In this document: positions 7,590 to 15,926 of the stretch, in pieces
Layout of the letters: each line of letters begins with the position of its first letter
Position numbering within the stretch: the stretch's first letter is position 1
DNA from: Hyphomicrobiales bacterium
GTDB taxonomy: Bacteria; Pseudomonadota; Alphaproteobacteria; Rhizobiales; Xanthobacteraceae
Assembly: GCA_009377695.1 (NCBI GenBank)
Contig: WHTP01000029.1
Coordinates: 1-48,098 of the forward strand
Length of the DNA stretch: 48,098 nt
Direction of reading: 5' to 3'
Notes under the pieces: model-generated
Databases searched by the model: none
Told to the model about the DNA's origin: nothing
The model's input: the letters and a program-made list of their open reading frames with translations, nothing else
Program-made: the position numbers and the translations under genes

Positions 7590-8731
7590 TCACCCCTCAA
7601 GAAAGTGGCCGAATGCAGCCAACGGGCGAACACGGTCGCAGATGATCTTGGTAATCGCCAGCATGGGCACAGCGAGGATCATGCCCGGAATACCCCACAT
7701 CCAGAACCAGAAGACGAGCGAGATGATGACGAGGACGGGATTGAGGGTGAAACGTCTGGCCAGAAGCATCGGCGTTACAGTCTCGCCCTCAATCAAATGA
7801 ATTCCAAGGTAAAGCCCCGCAGGAAGCAGCGCTAGCCAAAGCGTGTCAAAGGTCAACATGCCAGCGAGAAGAAAAATCATCACGCCCAAAGCGGTGCCGA
7901 GGATTGGCACGTAGTTCAGCAGAAAGGCCACCGTCCCCCAGAGGACCGGGTCGCCCACCCCGTCAGCCACATCGCCAATGCTACAGCGATACCGACTGCC
8001 GCGTTCAGGACCGTGATCGTAACCAGATATGCGGAGATGTCGCTTTCGATCTGTTGCGAGATTTCGACGACTTGGCGCTTGCTGCTGAAGCGCGGCATTA
8101 TCTCGACGAGGCGGTGTAGGAAGATATCGCCAGACACGAGAAGGAAAAAAAGAAACAGTACAGTCGTGAACAAGCCGCTGGCAAAGTTCCGGGTCCCCGT
8201 GAATAGCTTCGTCAGAAGAGCTGGGCCTTGCGCCGAGGCCGCCGGAGGTGATGACCCCGTTCCTCCGAAATCTTCCACCTGCTGCAAAAACCGTTGCAGT
8301 GTATCGATGGGTTCTCGCATGAAGCTGAGCCGCTCCTGCAGCCGAGGAATGCCCTCCGGAAGCTTGGCTGCCCAGGTGCCAGCGGGGCCTGAAATGGCGG
8401 TACCCAAGCCGACGATCGTTCCGAATAGCGCAAAAATCAGCAGCAGCGCCGCGAGGATTCGCGGTACGTGCAACTGGTCCAATAGGCGCATGGCTGGCTG
8501 TAGCAGGAGGTAGAGAACGATAGCAAAGACCAATGGCAATACGATCTCGCTCGCGACATAGGCCGTTGCCAGCAGCGCAAGGACGAATAGACCACCAAGG
8601 AATATGATTGTCGGATCTGAAGGCAGGGGCATTTCGTCCGGCTCTTCTGCCGGCGGTACGACTTTGGGCTCCTGATCGGTAGGTGCCATATTCAACGCTG
8701 AATCGATGACTGCTGCGTGCTCACTATCCAT
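7590..8731 (-). pseudogene. AI-2E family transporter, split by one frameshift
   Basis: The N-terminal half (from ATG 8731) has an acidic Pro-rich start, hydrophobic segments (IIFLGGLFVLALLATAYVAS and following) and the long helical middle of the AI-2E/PerM permease family (PF01594). It reaches ALAMWLTG and then goes out of frame, ending at 7916. The C-terminal half continues in another frame as VGDPVLWGTVAFLLNYVPIL, the family hallmark, to a stop at 7590. One extra G in the G run at 7956-7961 (ACGGGGTGGGC to ACGGGGGTGGGC on the coding strand) would join them into a protein of about 380 residues. This may be decay or a homopolymer sequencing error. Family members export small molecules or act in Na+/H+ exchange; the substrate here is unknown. 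Confidence 0.85.
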
Positions 8732-9042
8732 CTTCCTTGCGGGCCCCACGGTAGGCCCTGGCCCGTTCCGATCCACGAGCCAAAATTGTCTCGCGCGATG
8801 AGGGCCTGTTGCCGCGGTGCCGGGCATGGTCGTGGCGACGTTACAGCATCTCAAGGCGCTGCGGCCATGCGGGGTCAAGCCCGGCATTGGTACGCAATCC
8901 GACCAGCGCCGTAACTATCCGCATTCGAAAAGTTCCGCCGCAAAACTAGGCTCAGCGAATGTCCAGTGAAACGCCTCGAAGCGACAAGAACAAGGGCGGT
9001 CACGAAGGCCGCCCTTGTCGAGTTGAGCCGTCGCTCTCGTGG
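8732..9042. other. Intergenic stretch with terminator for the DUF1236 gene
   Basis: No gene is seen. The left part is upstream DNA of the AI-2E gene; the right end holds the hairpin listed at 8991-9017. Confidence 0.45.
8991..9017 (-). terminator. Rho-independent terminator hairpin
   Basis: CAAGGGCGG (8991-8999) and CCGCCCTTG (9009-9017) form a perfect 9-bp stem with a 9-base loop, 25 bp beyond the stop of the minus-strand DUF1236 gene. On the minus strand it is followed by TTCTTGTC, a weak T-rich tail. Confidence 0.7.
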
Positions 9043-9609
9043 TCACACGTTGATCACGGCTACGATCTTGTGATTGCGGTCCACGATAATGATCTGATCA
9101 TTGACAACAAAGTACATGTGTCCACGCCAGTCCGGGTGGACGTCGATCATCACTTGCGGAACGGCGACGATTCGCACGCTCGTTGGAACGGCCGTGCCGA
9201 CGTTGATTGAGAAATTGACGTTGGTTGCGCGCGGGGCGTTGCTGCCCTGGAGCACCGTTGTACGGATATGGGTGCGCTGCTCGGTCGTGAACTTGACTGA
9301 GCCCCCGGAGCCCCCGGCCTTCTGCTGGGCGCCCTGCTTATCCTGACCCTTTTGGGTCTGCTCCTTCTGGGGCGGCTGGGCGGGGGCTTGGCCCGGCGGC
9401 GGTTGCTGACCTTGGCCTTGCGTTTGGCTTTGGCCTTGGGTTTGGGGCTGTTCCTTTTTTGGCTGCTTGCCCGGTCCCTGACTTGGCGGGCTTTGTTCCG
9501 CACCGCTACCGGGCGCCTGCGTCTGCGTGCCTTGCGCGGCGGCGATCACGGTCCCGGCTAGGAGCGCGGCGGCTGCCGTAGTGATCAGATAGACATTTGT
9601 TGTTTTCAT
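9043..9609 (-). CDS. DUF1236 family exported protein with Q/P/G-rich linker
   Basis: A 188-residue protein. Residues 1-24 are a signal peptide (MKTTNVYLITTAAAALLAGT). Residues 30-100 are low complexity, rich in Gln, Pro, Gly and Lys with QGQ and TQG repeats. The C-terminal 80 residues form the DUF1236 domain: FTTEQRTHIRTTVL, NVNFSINVGTAVPTSVRIVA, PDWRGHMYFVVNDQIIIVD. The start ATG at 9609 has GGAGAG about 6 bases upstream; upstream codons in the same frame are not conserved in character. DUF1236 proteins are periplasmic and widespread in Bradyrhizobium and relatives, with no known biochemical role. Two imperfect 18-bp direct repeats and a possible EcfG-like promoter lie upstream, and a hairpin terminator follows. 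Confidence 0.85.
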   Translation of the reverse strand: MKTTNVYLITTAAAALLAGTVIAAAQGTQTQAPGSGAEQSPPSQGPGKQPKKEQPQTQGQSQTQGQGQQPPPGQAPAQPPQKEQTQKGQDKQGAQQKAGGSGGSVKFTTEQRTHIRTTVLQGSNAPRATNVNFSINVGTAVPTSVRIVAVPQVMIDVHPDWRGHMYFVVNDQIIIVDRNHKIVAVINV

Positions 9610-9621
9610 GAAACTCTCCAA

Positions 9622-9663
9622 AGTATTGTTGAGAACAAACGCTGCAGTATTGCTGAGATCAAA
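9622..9663 (-). repeat. Two imperfect 18-bp direct repeats, 24-bp period, upstream of DUF1236 gene
   Basis: AGTATTGTTGAGAACAAA (9622-9639) and AGTATTGCTGAGATCAAA (9646-9663) match at 16 of 18 positions. They lie 13 to 54 bases upstream of the DUF1236 start codon. The position and helical-phase spacing would suit an operator, but no regulator is known. Confidence 0.65.
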
Positions 9664-9686
9664 CACTGCGCCGCTGCGATCGTTCC
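9662..9686 (-). promoter_or_regulatory. Possible EcfG (general stress) type promoter
   Basis: On the minus strand GGAAC (complement of 9682-9686) is followed after 16 bases by TGTT (complement of 9662-9665). The alphaproteobacterial general stress sigma factor EcfG recognises GGAAC-N16/17-CGTT, so the -10 has one mismatch. It lies about 55 bases before the DUF1236 start. A chance match in 60 percent GC DNA is quite possible. Confidence 0.3.
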
Positions 9687-9818
9687 AATGATCGAACGCG
9701 GCATGGCCGACACCCACGCCCAAGCCCGCGCGGAGGCAGAGAAAGCAAATCTGCGAACCCAACCGCCCGCGCATTGTTGGGCGGCTCGGATCGCCTCGAT
9801 TGGGGAAGATCTGCCCGC

Positions 9819-10859
9819 CTAGGGCGGCGCGCCGTCACGATTGCTCAGGAAGTTCATGTGCCAGGCGCGTAGCGTTTCGGCGTAATGCATACGAAGAACT
9901 TCGATGTCGCTGACGATAAAGCCCGCCTGCTCAATCGGCAGTAGTATCTCGGAGAGGGCGGGCATGTAGCCGCCGGGGAAAGTGTAGCGCCACACCCAGG
10001 CGTTGGTGCTCGATGGCCCGCCGCAGCGCCCGATCGTATGCAGCACCATGACGCCATCATCCTTCAAGAGTTCATGGCATTTCCGGAAGAACGCGCCGTA
10101 GTGACGTTTGCCGACATGCTCGAACATGCCCACCGATACGATGCGGTCGAACTGCTCGGAAAGCTGCCGATAATCCTGGATCAAGAATTCGCATGGGAGT
10201 CCTTCGGCGGCCGCGCGATGCTGGGCGATCTTCACCTGCTCGTCGGACAGGTTGATGCCGGTGACCGACGCTTGCGAGGTGCGCGCGAGGTGGAGGCCAA
10301 GGCCGCCCCAGCCGCTGCCGATATCAAGCACCCTGAGTTTGGGCTTGAGCAGCAATTTCGCGGCAAGGTGCCGCTTCTTCGCAAATTGTGCGTCCTCCAG
10401 TGAGGCGTTCTCGCTCTCGAAATAGGCGCACGAGTATTGAAGGTCAGAATCCAAGAACAATCGATAGATGCGATAGTCGATATTGTAATGGTGACGCGCG
10501 TTGCGCTTCGCTCGCCCGAGGTTGTTGTCGTAGAAAATCTGCCGGACAATCGACCGCGAATTCGCCAGGATGCGCCTCCAGACGGACGGTTGCGCGCGAC
10601 TGACATTCTTGACCGTCAGATCGAGAAAGTCCGCAAGAGATCCTTCTTCGACGACAAGGCCGCCATCCATATAGGCCTCGCCGAGGCGCAGTTCGGGATC
10701 GACAAGGACGGCAAGTTGCGAGAAGCCTGACGTGAAGCGGACCGCGACCGGCGCGCCTGAACCGTCACCAAAGTAAAACGTGGTCCCGCGCGCGGTTGTG
10801 ACGCGAAGGTTTCCCACGCGAATTATTCTAGCCAATGTCGCTCGAAGCAACCGATCCAT
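9819..10859 (-). CDS. cfa: Cyclopropane-fatty-acyl-phospholipid synthase, C-terminally truncated
   Basis: A 346-residue S-adenosylmethionine-dependent enzyme of the CFA/mycolic acid synthase family, which adds a methylene bridge across the double bond of membrane phospholipid acyl chains. Visible are YSCAYF near 142, the SAM-binding motif VLDIGSGWGGLGLHLA near 177-192, GINLSDEQ near 201, SVGMFEHVGKRHY near 242 with the conserved Glu, and HYAETLRAW near 325. The family then normally has about 45-50 more residues, including a Y-x-ERF-x-RM helix. Here the protein stops after NFLSNRDGAPP, and no other frame downstream supplies the missing part. It may be inactive or altered. ATG 10859 is preferred over a start 8 codons upstream. 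It borders the IS66 remnant. Confidence 0.85.
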   Translation of the reverse strand: MDRLLRATLARIIRVGNLRVTTARGTTFYFGDGSGAPVAVRFTSGFSQLAVLVDPELRLGEAYMDGGLVVEEGSLADFLDLTVKNVSRAQPSVWRRILANSRSIVRQIFYDNNLGRAKRNARHHYNIDYRIYRLFLDSDLQYSCAYFESENASLEDAQFAKKRHLAAKLLLKPKLRVLDIGSGWGGLGLHLARTSQASVTGINLSDEQVKIAQHRAAAEGLPCEFLIQDYRQLSEQFDRIVSVGMFEHVGKRHYGAFFRKCHELLKDDGVMVLHTIGRCGGPSSTNAWVWRYTFPGGYMPALSEILLPIEQAGFIVSDIEVLRMHYAETLRAWHMNFLSNRDGAPP

Positions 10860-10980
10860 CGGCAGCGTCCTACCGCACCCCATATTTAGGACATGGGGTC
10901 GAGTTAGGACAGGACATTACGCAAATTGCGATCGCACGCGCATGGCGGAACCTGTGCAGAACGGCCAGCCGGAACGATCA

Positions 10981-11918
10981 TCATCGCGCGGCCTCCCGGT
11001 CCAGCACATGCCGGCGAAACGCATCCGGACCGCTACCGGCCGGCGCGAAGACGCAGCGGCCGTCGGACAGTTCCACGGCTGTCATGCCGTCGGGCGGCTG
11101 CAAGAGATCGTGCAGAACAACCGGCGTCGATGATGCGGCGACACCTTCATCGGCCACCGCAACCGGCGCGAGCTTCGCGCGCTTGCCCTTGCCGAACCCA
11201 AGCTCGGCCCGCCAGCGGAACACCCATGCTGGTGACGATGCCGTGCCGCCGTGCAACCGACGATACGGTCTCCCGAGGGTGCTCGGTCTCCAGCACTATG
11301 GCGAGATTTTCTTCGGCGCTGAAGCTGCGGCGGTTCTGCTTCTCTAGTGTCGGCGGATCGTCATTCGGCGCGGCTGTCAAGGGGGATTCAGTCGCGCCAT
11401 TCTTAGCACTAGCCTTAGCACCAGTGCTTATTTGCGGGCGGGCACTCGGATGAAGGAACGCCCGCCAATCGATCTCCACCTCTCCATCATCGAGACGGTC
11501 GCGCCATTTCTTCAGGCTCGTCGGCGAAAAGCTGCAACCCGGCTGCATAATCGCGAACACTCATGCCGCTCCAGTTCATCGCCTCCACATGCATCGCCCA
11601 GAACGCCTGGACCGCACGCGAGCGCATGTCCGTGCTCACCGCATAGTGTCGCCTTTGGCGTTTCTTGATCCTCTTCTCGCGCGCTTCGAGACGCTTCTGA
11701 CGGCGCAATTCAGCCTGATATTCCGTGTGTTTACGCGCAATCTCCTTGTCGGCCAGATACTTCATCCAGCGATCGAACGTGCTCTTCGTCAAACGGTGCT
11801 GGACGCAATAGTTCGTGCGATCCATGCCGCTGCGCTGCCACGCTTCGATGTGAACCAGCCAGAAGGACTGACACGCTTTGTTCTCGAAGTGTCTCAAATT
11901 CACCGGAGGTCCTCCCAT
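10981..11918 (-). pseudogene. tnpA: IS66 accessory protein TnpA, two frameshifts
   Basis: The first part (from ATG 11918) reads ACQSFWLVHIEAWQRSGMDR then KYLADKEIARKHTEYQAELR, in the style of the extended TnpA of rhizobial IS66 elements. An extra T in the T run near 11533 shifts it into a second frame, SPTSLKKWRDRLDDGEVEID, then RRSFSAEENLAIVLETEHPR and VARRHGIVTSM. An extra G near 11225 shifts it again to VFRWRAELGFGKGKRAKLAP, ending at 10981. VARRHGI and VFRWRxxLG are the helix-turn-helix region of IS66 TnpA. Two single-base insertions make it a pseudogene unless they are sequence errors. Confidence 0.8.
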
Positions 11919-11960
11919 GTACGAGAGAACCCGATATGGTCCGACATTGCACCACGAGAG

Positions 11961-11984
11961 ACAGTGTCGGGACCGGACGCTTAC
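11961..11984 (-). repeat. IS66 right terminal inverted repeat
   Basis: The minus strand from 11984 reads GTAAGCGTCCGGTCCCGACA and continues CTGT. IS66 ends typically begin GTAAGCG. It lies 43 bp upstream of the tnpA start, as expected. No matching left repeat is found. Confidence 0.6.
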
Positions 11985-12203
11985 CAGACCACCGGGGATC
12001 GCAAGATTAAAGCAAACTGGCGTTTGCGGCCTTCTGCGAAGGCCAGGCGGTTGTCTGCACGTTGGGTCTTGCACCTCACATGCGACACCGTCCTCGTCCA
12101 CGCGAGGCGCATTGCACCGAAGAGCGCAAGTATTTCATCGCTGTCGTGCGAGGCGTCGTGGTGCGAGCTTGAATGAGTGGATCGTCGGCGCAATCTGCCG
12201 ACC

Positions 12204-14258
12204 ATGACGCATGATGAAGCCTTCGACTTCCGACCAAGACCTGGCCGCGTGCGCGATCGCGGCGGCCGTGGAAGCGATTCCCGGTCCTTCGTGGCCCAGG
12301 TCATGCGGGCCGCGACCAAAGCCAACGGCGGTCCGCTGACGCTTGCCGAGATGCGGGGCGAGCGACAGTTCGGCAGTGCGCGGAAGCGGCCCAGAAAGGG
12401 AAGGTGCTCCCGGATCGGTCGAGGCCAGGCAGTCGCCGATCGGCTCAAACGGATGGCCGCCGAGCGCGCGCCAGCGCAGCGGATGCGCAGGGTCGTGGTC
12501 AAGGCGCGGATCGTGCGCCTCAAGGTCGGTAGCCGGGCAGCCGACGCCCACATCCGTTACCTGCAACGCGACGGCACGACGCGGGACGGCGAGCGCGGCC
12601 AGCTCTACGGTACCGACACCGACGCGGCGGACGGTAAGGCCTTCACCGAACGCGGTCGGGAGGACCGCCACCAGTTCCGCTTCATCGTCGCCCCAGAGGA
12701 CGGCGATCGGCTCTCGGATCTGCGCGCCTTCACCCGCGATGTGATGCAGCAGATGGAGGAGGATCTCGGCACCCGGCTCGATTGGGTCGCGGTCGAGCAC
12801 TTCAACACGGGCCACCCGCACAGCCATGTCATCGTCCGCGGCCGCGACGACCGGGGCAAGGACCTCATCATCGCCCAGGACTACATCACCGACAGTGTGC
12901 GGCTGCGCGCCCAGGAGCGGGCGACACTCGAGCTTGGCCCGGAGACCGATCATGAGCTGCGGGCCAAGCTCAGAGCCGAGGTCTCGGCCGAGCGCTTCAC
13001 CCGCATCGACCGCGCCATATTGGAGGAGGCTGCGGAGCAGGTGCTTGACCTGCGGCCTCAGTCCGGCCAGGTCCGCGGAGACTTCGACCGGTCGCTGCGC
13101 ATCGGCCGGCTGCAGACCCTGGAGCGCTATGGGTTGGCCAGGCAGACCGAGCCAGGGGTGTGGACACTTTCGGAGCGGCTTGAGCCGACCATGCGGGAGC
13201 TCGGCGAGCGCGGCGACATCGTGAAGGCCATCAATCGGGCGCTCGCCGCGCGCGGCCAAGAGCGCGGACCTGAAGCGGTCAGCCTGCATGGCGAAGAGAT
13301 CGGGACGCCCATCGTCGGCCGCGTGATCGACAAGGGCCTCACCGATGAGTTCGGCGACCGCATCGGTGTCGTTATCGACGGCATCGACGGGCGGGTTCAC
13401 CATGCGTCGTTGCCGGACTCATCGACTGCCGCGGACGCGTCCATCGGCGCCATCGTCGAAGTTGGCCGCGCAAATTCCCAACGTCTGGCCGACCGCAACA
13501 TCGCCGCAGTCGCCCGCGGCACCGGGGTCTATCGTCCAAGCGAGCACCGGGCGCTCGCAGAGGGCGACAATATCCGTGTCCCGCGCGGTAGCTACGACGC
13601 CTATGTCGGCGCACACGTCAGGCGGCTCGAAGCACTTCGCCGCGCCGGCATCGTGGAGCGGCTTGATGCCGACCGCTGGCTGATCCCGGAGGACTTCGAG
13701 GCCCGTGCCGCCGTCTATGAGGCTGCCCAGGGGCGCCGGGCCCAAATGCGCGTCCTCTGCGCTTACGACCTCGACCGACAAGTGACCAGCGACGGCGCGA
13801 CCTGGCTCGATCGCCAGCTCGTGAGCCGCGACCGCGGCTCGTTGGCGACGAATGGGTTTGGCGCCGAAGCGCGCCAGGCGCTCGAACGGCGCTCGGACGA
13901 GCTGGTCCGGCAAGGGAATGCCAGCCGGACAGCGCACGGCCAACTGAGGATCAAATCCGACCTCATTGGGACCTTGGCGCGCCAGGAGGCGGAGCGCGTT
14001 GGTCGGCAACTGGCAGCCGACCGCGGCCTCACTTTCCAGCCCATTCATGAGGGGCAAGCTGTCCGGGGTAAACTTCTTGGCTCGGCCCAACTGGCCAGCG
14101 GGCGTTTTGCCATGATCGACGATGGGCTTGGCTTCAGCCTCGTGCCGTGGCGGCCGGTGCTCGACAAGGAGATCGGTCGCCAAGTGATGGGCGTGATGCG
14201 CGGCGGCGATATCTCCTGGCAGCTCGGTCGCGCCAGAGGGCTCGGCATTGGCCTATAG
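12204..14258 (+). CDS. rlxS: Relaxase/mobilization nuclease, DUF3363 (RlxS) type
   Basis: A 684-residue VirD2/TraI-like relaxase of the DUF3363 type found in alphaproteobacterial integrative conjugative elements. Relaxases nick oriT and pilot the transferred strand. The N-terminus is basic; VVVKARIVRL and HIRYLQRDGTTRDGE (Tyr near 119) precede the metal-binding histidine cluster HFNTGHPHSHVIVRGRDDRG (His 199, 204, 206, 208). The long C-terminal region (about 240-684) is the DUF3363 part. ATG 12204 is chosen because MTHDEAFDFRPRPGR has the usual acidic-then-basic start. The reading frame is intact, unlike the neighbouring IS. The partner genes expected beside it (traF peptidase, traG coupling protein, trb genes) are missing; only 32 bp separate its stop from the convergent integrase. 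Confidence 0.87.
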   Translation: MTHDEAFDFRPRPGRVRDRGGRGSDSRSFVAQVMRAATKANGGPLTLAEMRGERQFGSARKRPRKGRCSRIGRGQAVADRLKRMAAERAPAQRMRRVVVKARIVRLKVGSRAADAHIRYLQRDGTTRDGERGQLYGTDTDAADGKAFTERGREDRHQFRFIVAPEDGDRLSDLRAFTRDVMQQMEEDLGTRLDWVAVEHFNTGHPHSHVIVRGRDDRGKDLIIAQDYITDSVRLRAQERATLELGPETDHELRAKLRAEVSAERFTRIDRAILEEAAEQVLDLRPQSGQVRGDFDRSLRIGRLQTLERYGLARQTEPGVWTLSERLEPTMRELGERGDIVKAINRALAARGQERGPEAVSLHGEEIGTPIVGRVIDKGLTDEFGDRIGVVIDGIDGRVHHASLPDSSTAADASIGAIVEVGRANSQRLADRNIAAVARGTGVYRPSEHRALAEGDNIRVPRGSYDAYVGAHVRRLEALRRAGIVERLDADRWLIPEDFEARAAVYEAAQGRRAQMRVLCAYDLDRQVTSDGATWLDRQLVSRDRGSLATNGFGAEARQALERRSDELVRQGNASRTAHGQLRIKSDLIGTLARQEAERVGRQLAADRGLTFQPIHEGQAVRGKLLGSAQLASGRFAMIDDGLGFSLVPWRPVLDKEIGRQVMGVMRGGDISWQLGRARGLGIGL

Positions 14259-14290
14259 CGCCGGAGGCGGCGTTGGATTGCCGTGCCAAG

Positions 14291-15685
14291 CTACTCGGCG
14301 GCGACCAATCGAGCTTTCCCATTGTGCTTTGTTCCGGGCGGAGCGGCTCGATTTGCACCGGACCGGTGTCGGAAGGGTCGGTAATTTCCGAGCTTCGTAT
14401 TCGACCTGTAGCGTCCGTCGTCGAAGCCTGCCGGCTTGGCAACGGGCGCTTTCAACGGGGCGGTGAACTGCGCTGTCGCCAGGTTGTCCGCGGGTTGTGG
14501 AGTGGTTCGCTGGCCAGAAAGTACGACGCGTCGGCGTGACGCGACAGTCTCGGCAGCAGCTCGAACCGGATCGTCCTCGGTGTGGACGTATCGCATGAAC
14601 TGAGTGACTGTCTTGTGCGCCGTGAGCTGCATTCCGACTTTCACCGGCACACCGGAATTCGCAATCTCAGTGGTGGCGCGGTGGCGGATGCCATGCGTTC
14701 CCACGTGTGGGATTTCCACTCGCTCGAGGATACGCTTCCAGCCTGCAGAGTAGGTGTTCTGGGACATTGGTCGTTCTGGCTTGAAGATGGACGGTACGAC
14801 GTAGGGCGAACCTTCCAAGCGCGGTGCGTTCGAAAGGAGCCCGAAGACGTCCTCGCTCATGGGTTTCGAGATTTCGCCGGTCTTGCTGTCTGGCCAGACG
14901 ACGCGACGATTTACGAAGTCGACCCACTTCCATTCCATGCTGATGATTTCAGACATGCGCGCCGCAAAGGCGAACTGCAGACGAATTCCGAGCGTGAGGA
15001 ACGGGTGCTCCAGCCCCTCCAGATCGGCGCGCTCGAGATAGTCGAACAGCCGGGCCATTTCATCGTCGGTGATCAGTCGCGTCTTGCCGCTCTCCGGGTA
15101 CTTTGGGATGTGACGACATGGATTGGTGCCGTCGTCGCGGAAACCCCAGACCTCGGCCATGTTGAACATCTTGCGCAGGCAGGAGAGGACGCGATTAGCG
15201 GTCACGGGCGTGTTTTTCATCCGCGTGACGAGGCTCGACACATCCGACCGAGTGACCGCACGCACCTTGAGAGCGCCGAGTTTGGGAATGATGTGACGAT
15301 CTATGTAGCCCTGGTTGCTTTCAACAGTTCGGGGCCGGTTCTTCGGTCTCGAGTAGTCTTCCATAAATTTGGTGCACAGCTCCTTCACACTCGGGGCGTC
15401 ACGCGCGGCCGTCTTCTCCGCGCTTGGATCCTTGCCCTTGCGCACGTCGGCGAGCCAGTCTTGAGCAATTGAGCGCGCTTGCTCGACTGTGAGCTCGCCG
15501 AACCGGCCGATCGCCGGCTTCCGGCGCTCGCCTGCATTCGTGCGATACTGAACCATGAAGATCTTTCGGCCAGCGGGCGTCACCTTCAGGAGAAACCCAG
15601 GCACGACTGTGTCGCGCAGCTCGTACTCCTTGGCGCCGAAGGTCGCTGCGTCGACGGCAGTCTTTGTGAGTTTGATCTTGGCCAT
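14291..15685 (-). CDS. Tyrosine-type site-specific integrase
   Basis: A 464-residue phage/ICE integrase. Residues 1-90 form the DUF4102-type arm-binding domain (MAKIKLTKTAVDAATFGAKE, LRDTVVPGFLLKVTPAGRK). Residues 100-200 form the core SAM-like domain. The catalytic domain carries Arg 243 (AARMSEI), His 331-x-x-Arg 334 (HGIRH), His 357 (TAHKT) and Tyr 366 (FMRYVH), so all five usual residues are in place. A tail of about 75 residues after VASRRR is poorly conserved. ATG 15685 starts the canonical MAKIKLTK; an in-frame start 7 codons upstream is less typical. It lies about 180 bp from a tRNA-Leu 3' fragment, the expected attachment site for this class. Confidence 0.92.
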   Translation of the reverse strand: MAKIKLTKTAVDAATFGAKEYELRDTVVPGFLLKVTPAGRKIFMVQYRTNAGERRKPAIGRFGELTVEQARSIAQDWLADVRKGKDPSAEKTAARDAPSVKELCTKFMEDYSRPKNRPRTVESNQGYIDRHIIPKLGALKVRAVTRSDVSSLVTRMKNTPVTANRVLSCLRKMFNMAEVWGFRDDGTNPCRHIPKYPESGKTRLITDDEMARLFDYLERADLEGLEHPFLTLGIRLQFAFAARMSEIISMEWKWVDFVNRRVVWPDSKTGEISKPMSEDVFGLLSNAPRLEGSPYVVPSIFKPERPMSQNTYSAGWKRILERVEIPHVGTHGIRHRATTEIANSGVPVKVGMQLTAHKTVTQFMRYVHTEDDPVRAAAETVASRRRVVLSGQRTTPQPADNLATAQFTAPLKAPVAKPAGFDDGRYRSNTKLGNYRPFRHRSGANRAAPPGTKHNGKARLVAAE

Positions 15686-15862
15686 TCGAGTGCTGTCCCT
15701 TGCCAATATCCAGGGGCCAACTAGGGGCCGCCAGAAAGCCGGCTGCTTCGCAGTTCCTGCTACGCAAGATCGGTCGCTCTGGACAGAAAGCCTATCTATC
15801 TCAGGCGCTTAGCGAAGGAATTCGCGCTGCCGGATAGAAATAGGATAAGGGACAAACGCAGG

Positions 15863-15917
15863 CTTAAAATCCGTTGGGGGAAACCCCGTGCCGGTTCGAG
15901 TCCGGCCGTCCGCACCA
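15863..15917 (+). other. tRNA-Leu(UAA) 3' fragment: attachment site of the integrative element
   Basis: From the anticodon loop onward (CTTAAAA with UAA anticodon) the sequence is a perfect tRNA-Leu 3' half: the 3' anticodon strand, the variable arm GGGG/CCCC, a T-arm GCCGG-TTCGAGT-CCGGC, acceptor strand CGTCCGC and encoded ACCA. The 5' half is absent: no GCGGACG acceptor strand or D-arm lies upstream. Tyrosine integrases commonly cross over in the anticodon loop, leaving such a fragment. Because the fragment keeps its own terminator, it is the original chromosomal 3' end, so the element lies to its left and the rebuilt intact tRNA should be at the element's other end. Confidence 0.85.
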
Positions 15918-15926
15918 GGGAAAATG

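Larger units (their letters stand above)
10955..11984 (-). mobile_element. IS66-family insertion sequence remnant
   Basis: The right end carries a plausible IS66 terminal inverted repeat: the minus strand reads GTAAGCGTCCGGTCCCGACA from 11984 inward. The first transposase gene (tnpA type) follows on the minus strand. The start of tnpB is just recognisable as ATG-ATC-GTT-CCG-GCT near 10982, after which similarity ends. No tnpC and no left inverted repeat are present, and cfa upstream DNA begins by 10.95 kb. The element is therefore a one-ended remnant of about 1 kb. Confidence 0.72.

Noticed and set aside
12135-13403. A 422-codon minus-strand frame opposite the relaxase
   Set aside because: The relaxase on the plus strand has clear motifs and spans the same bases; the antisense product has no recognisable domain.
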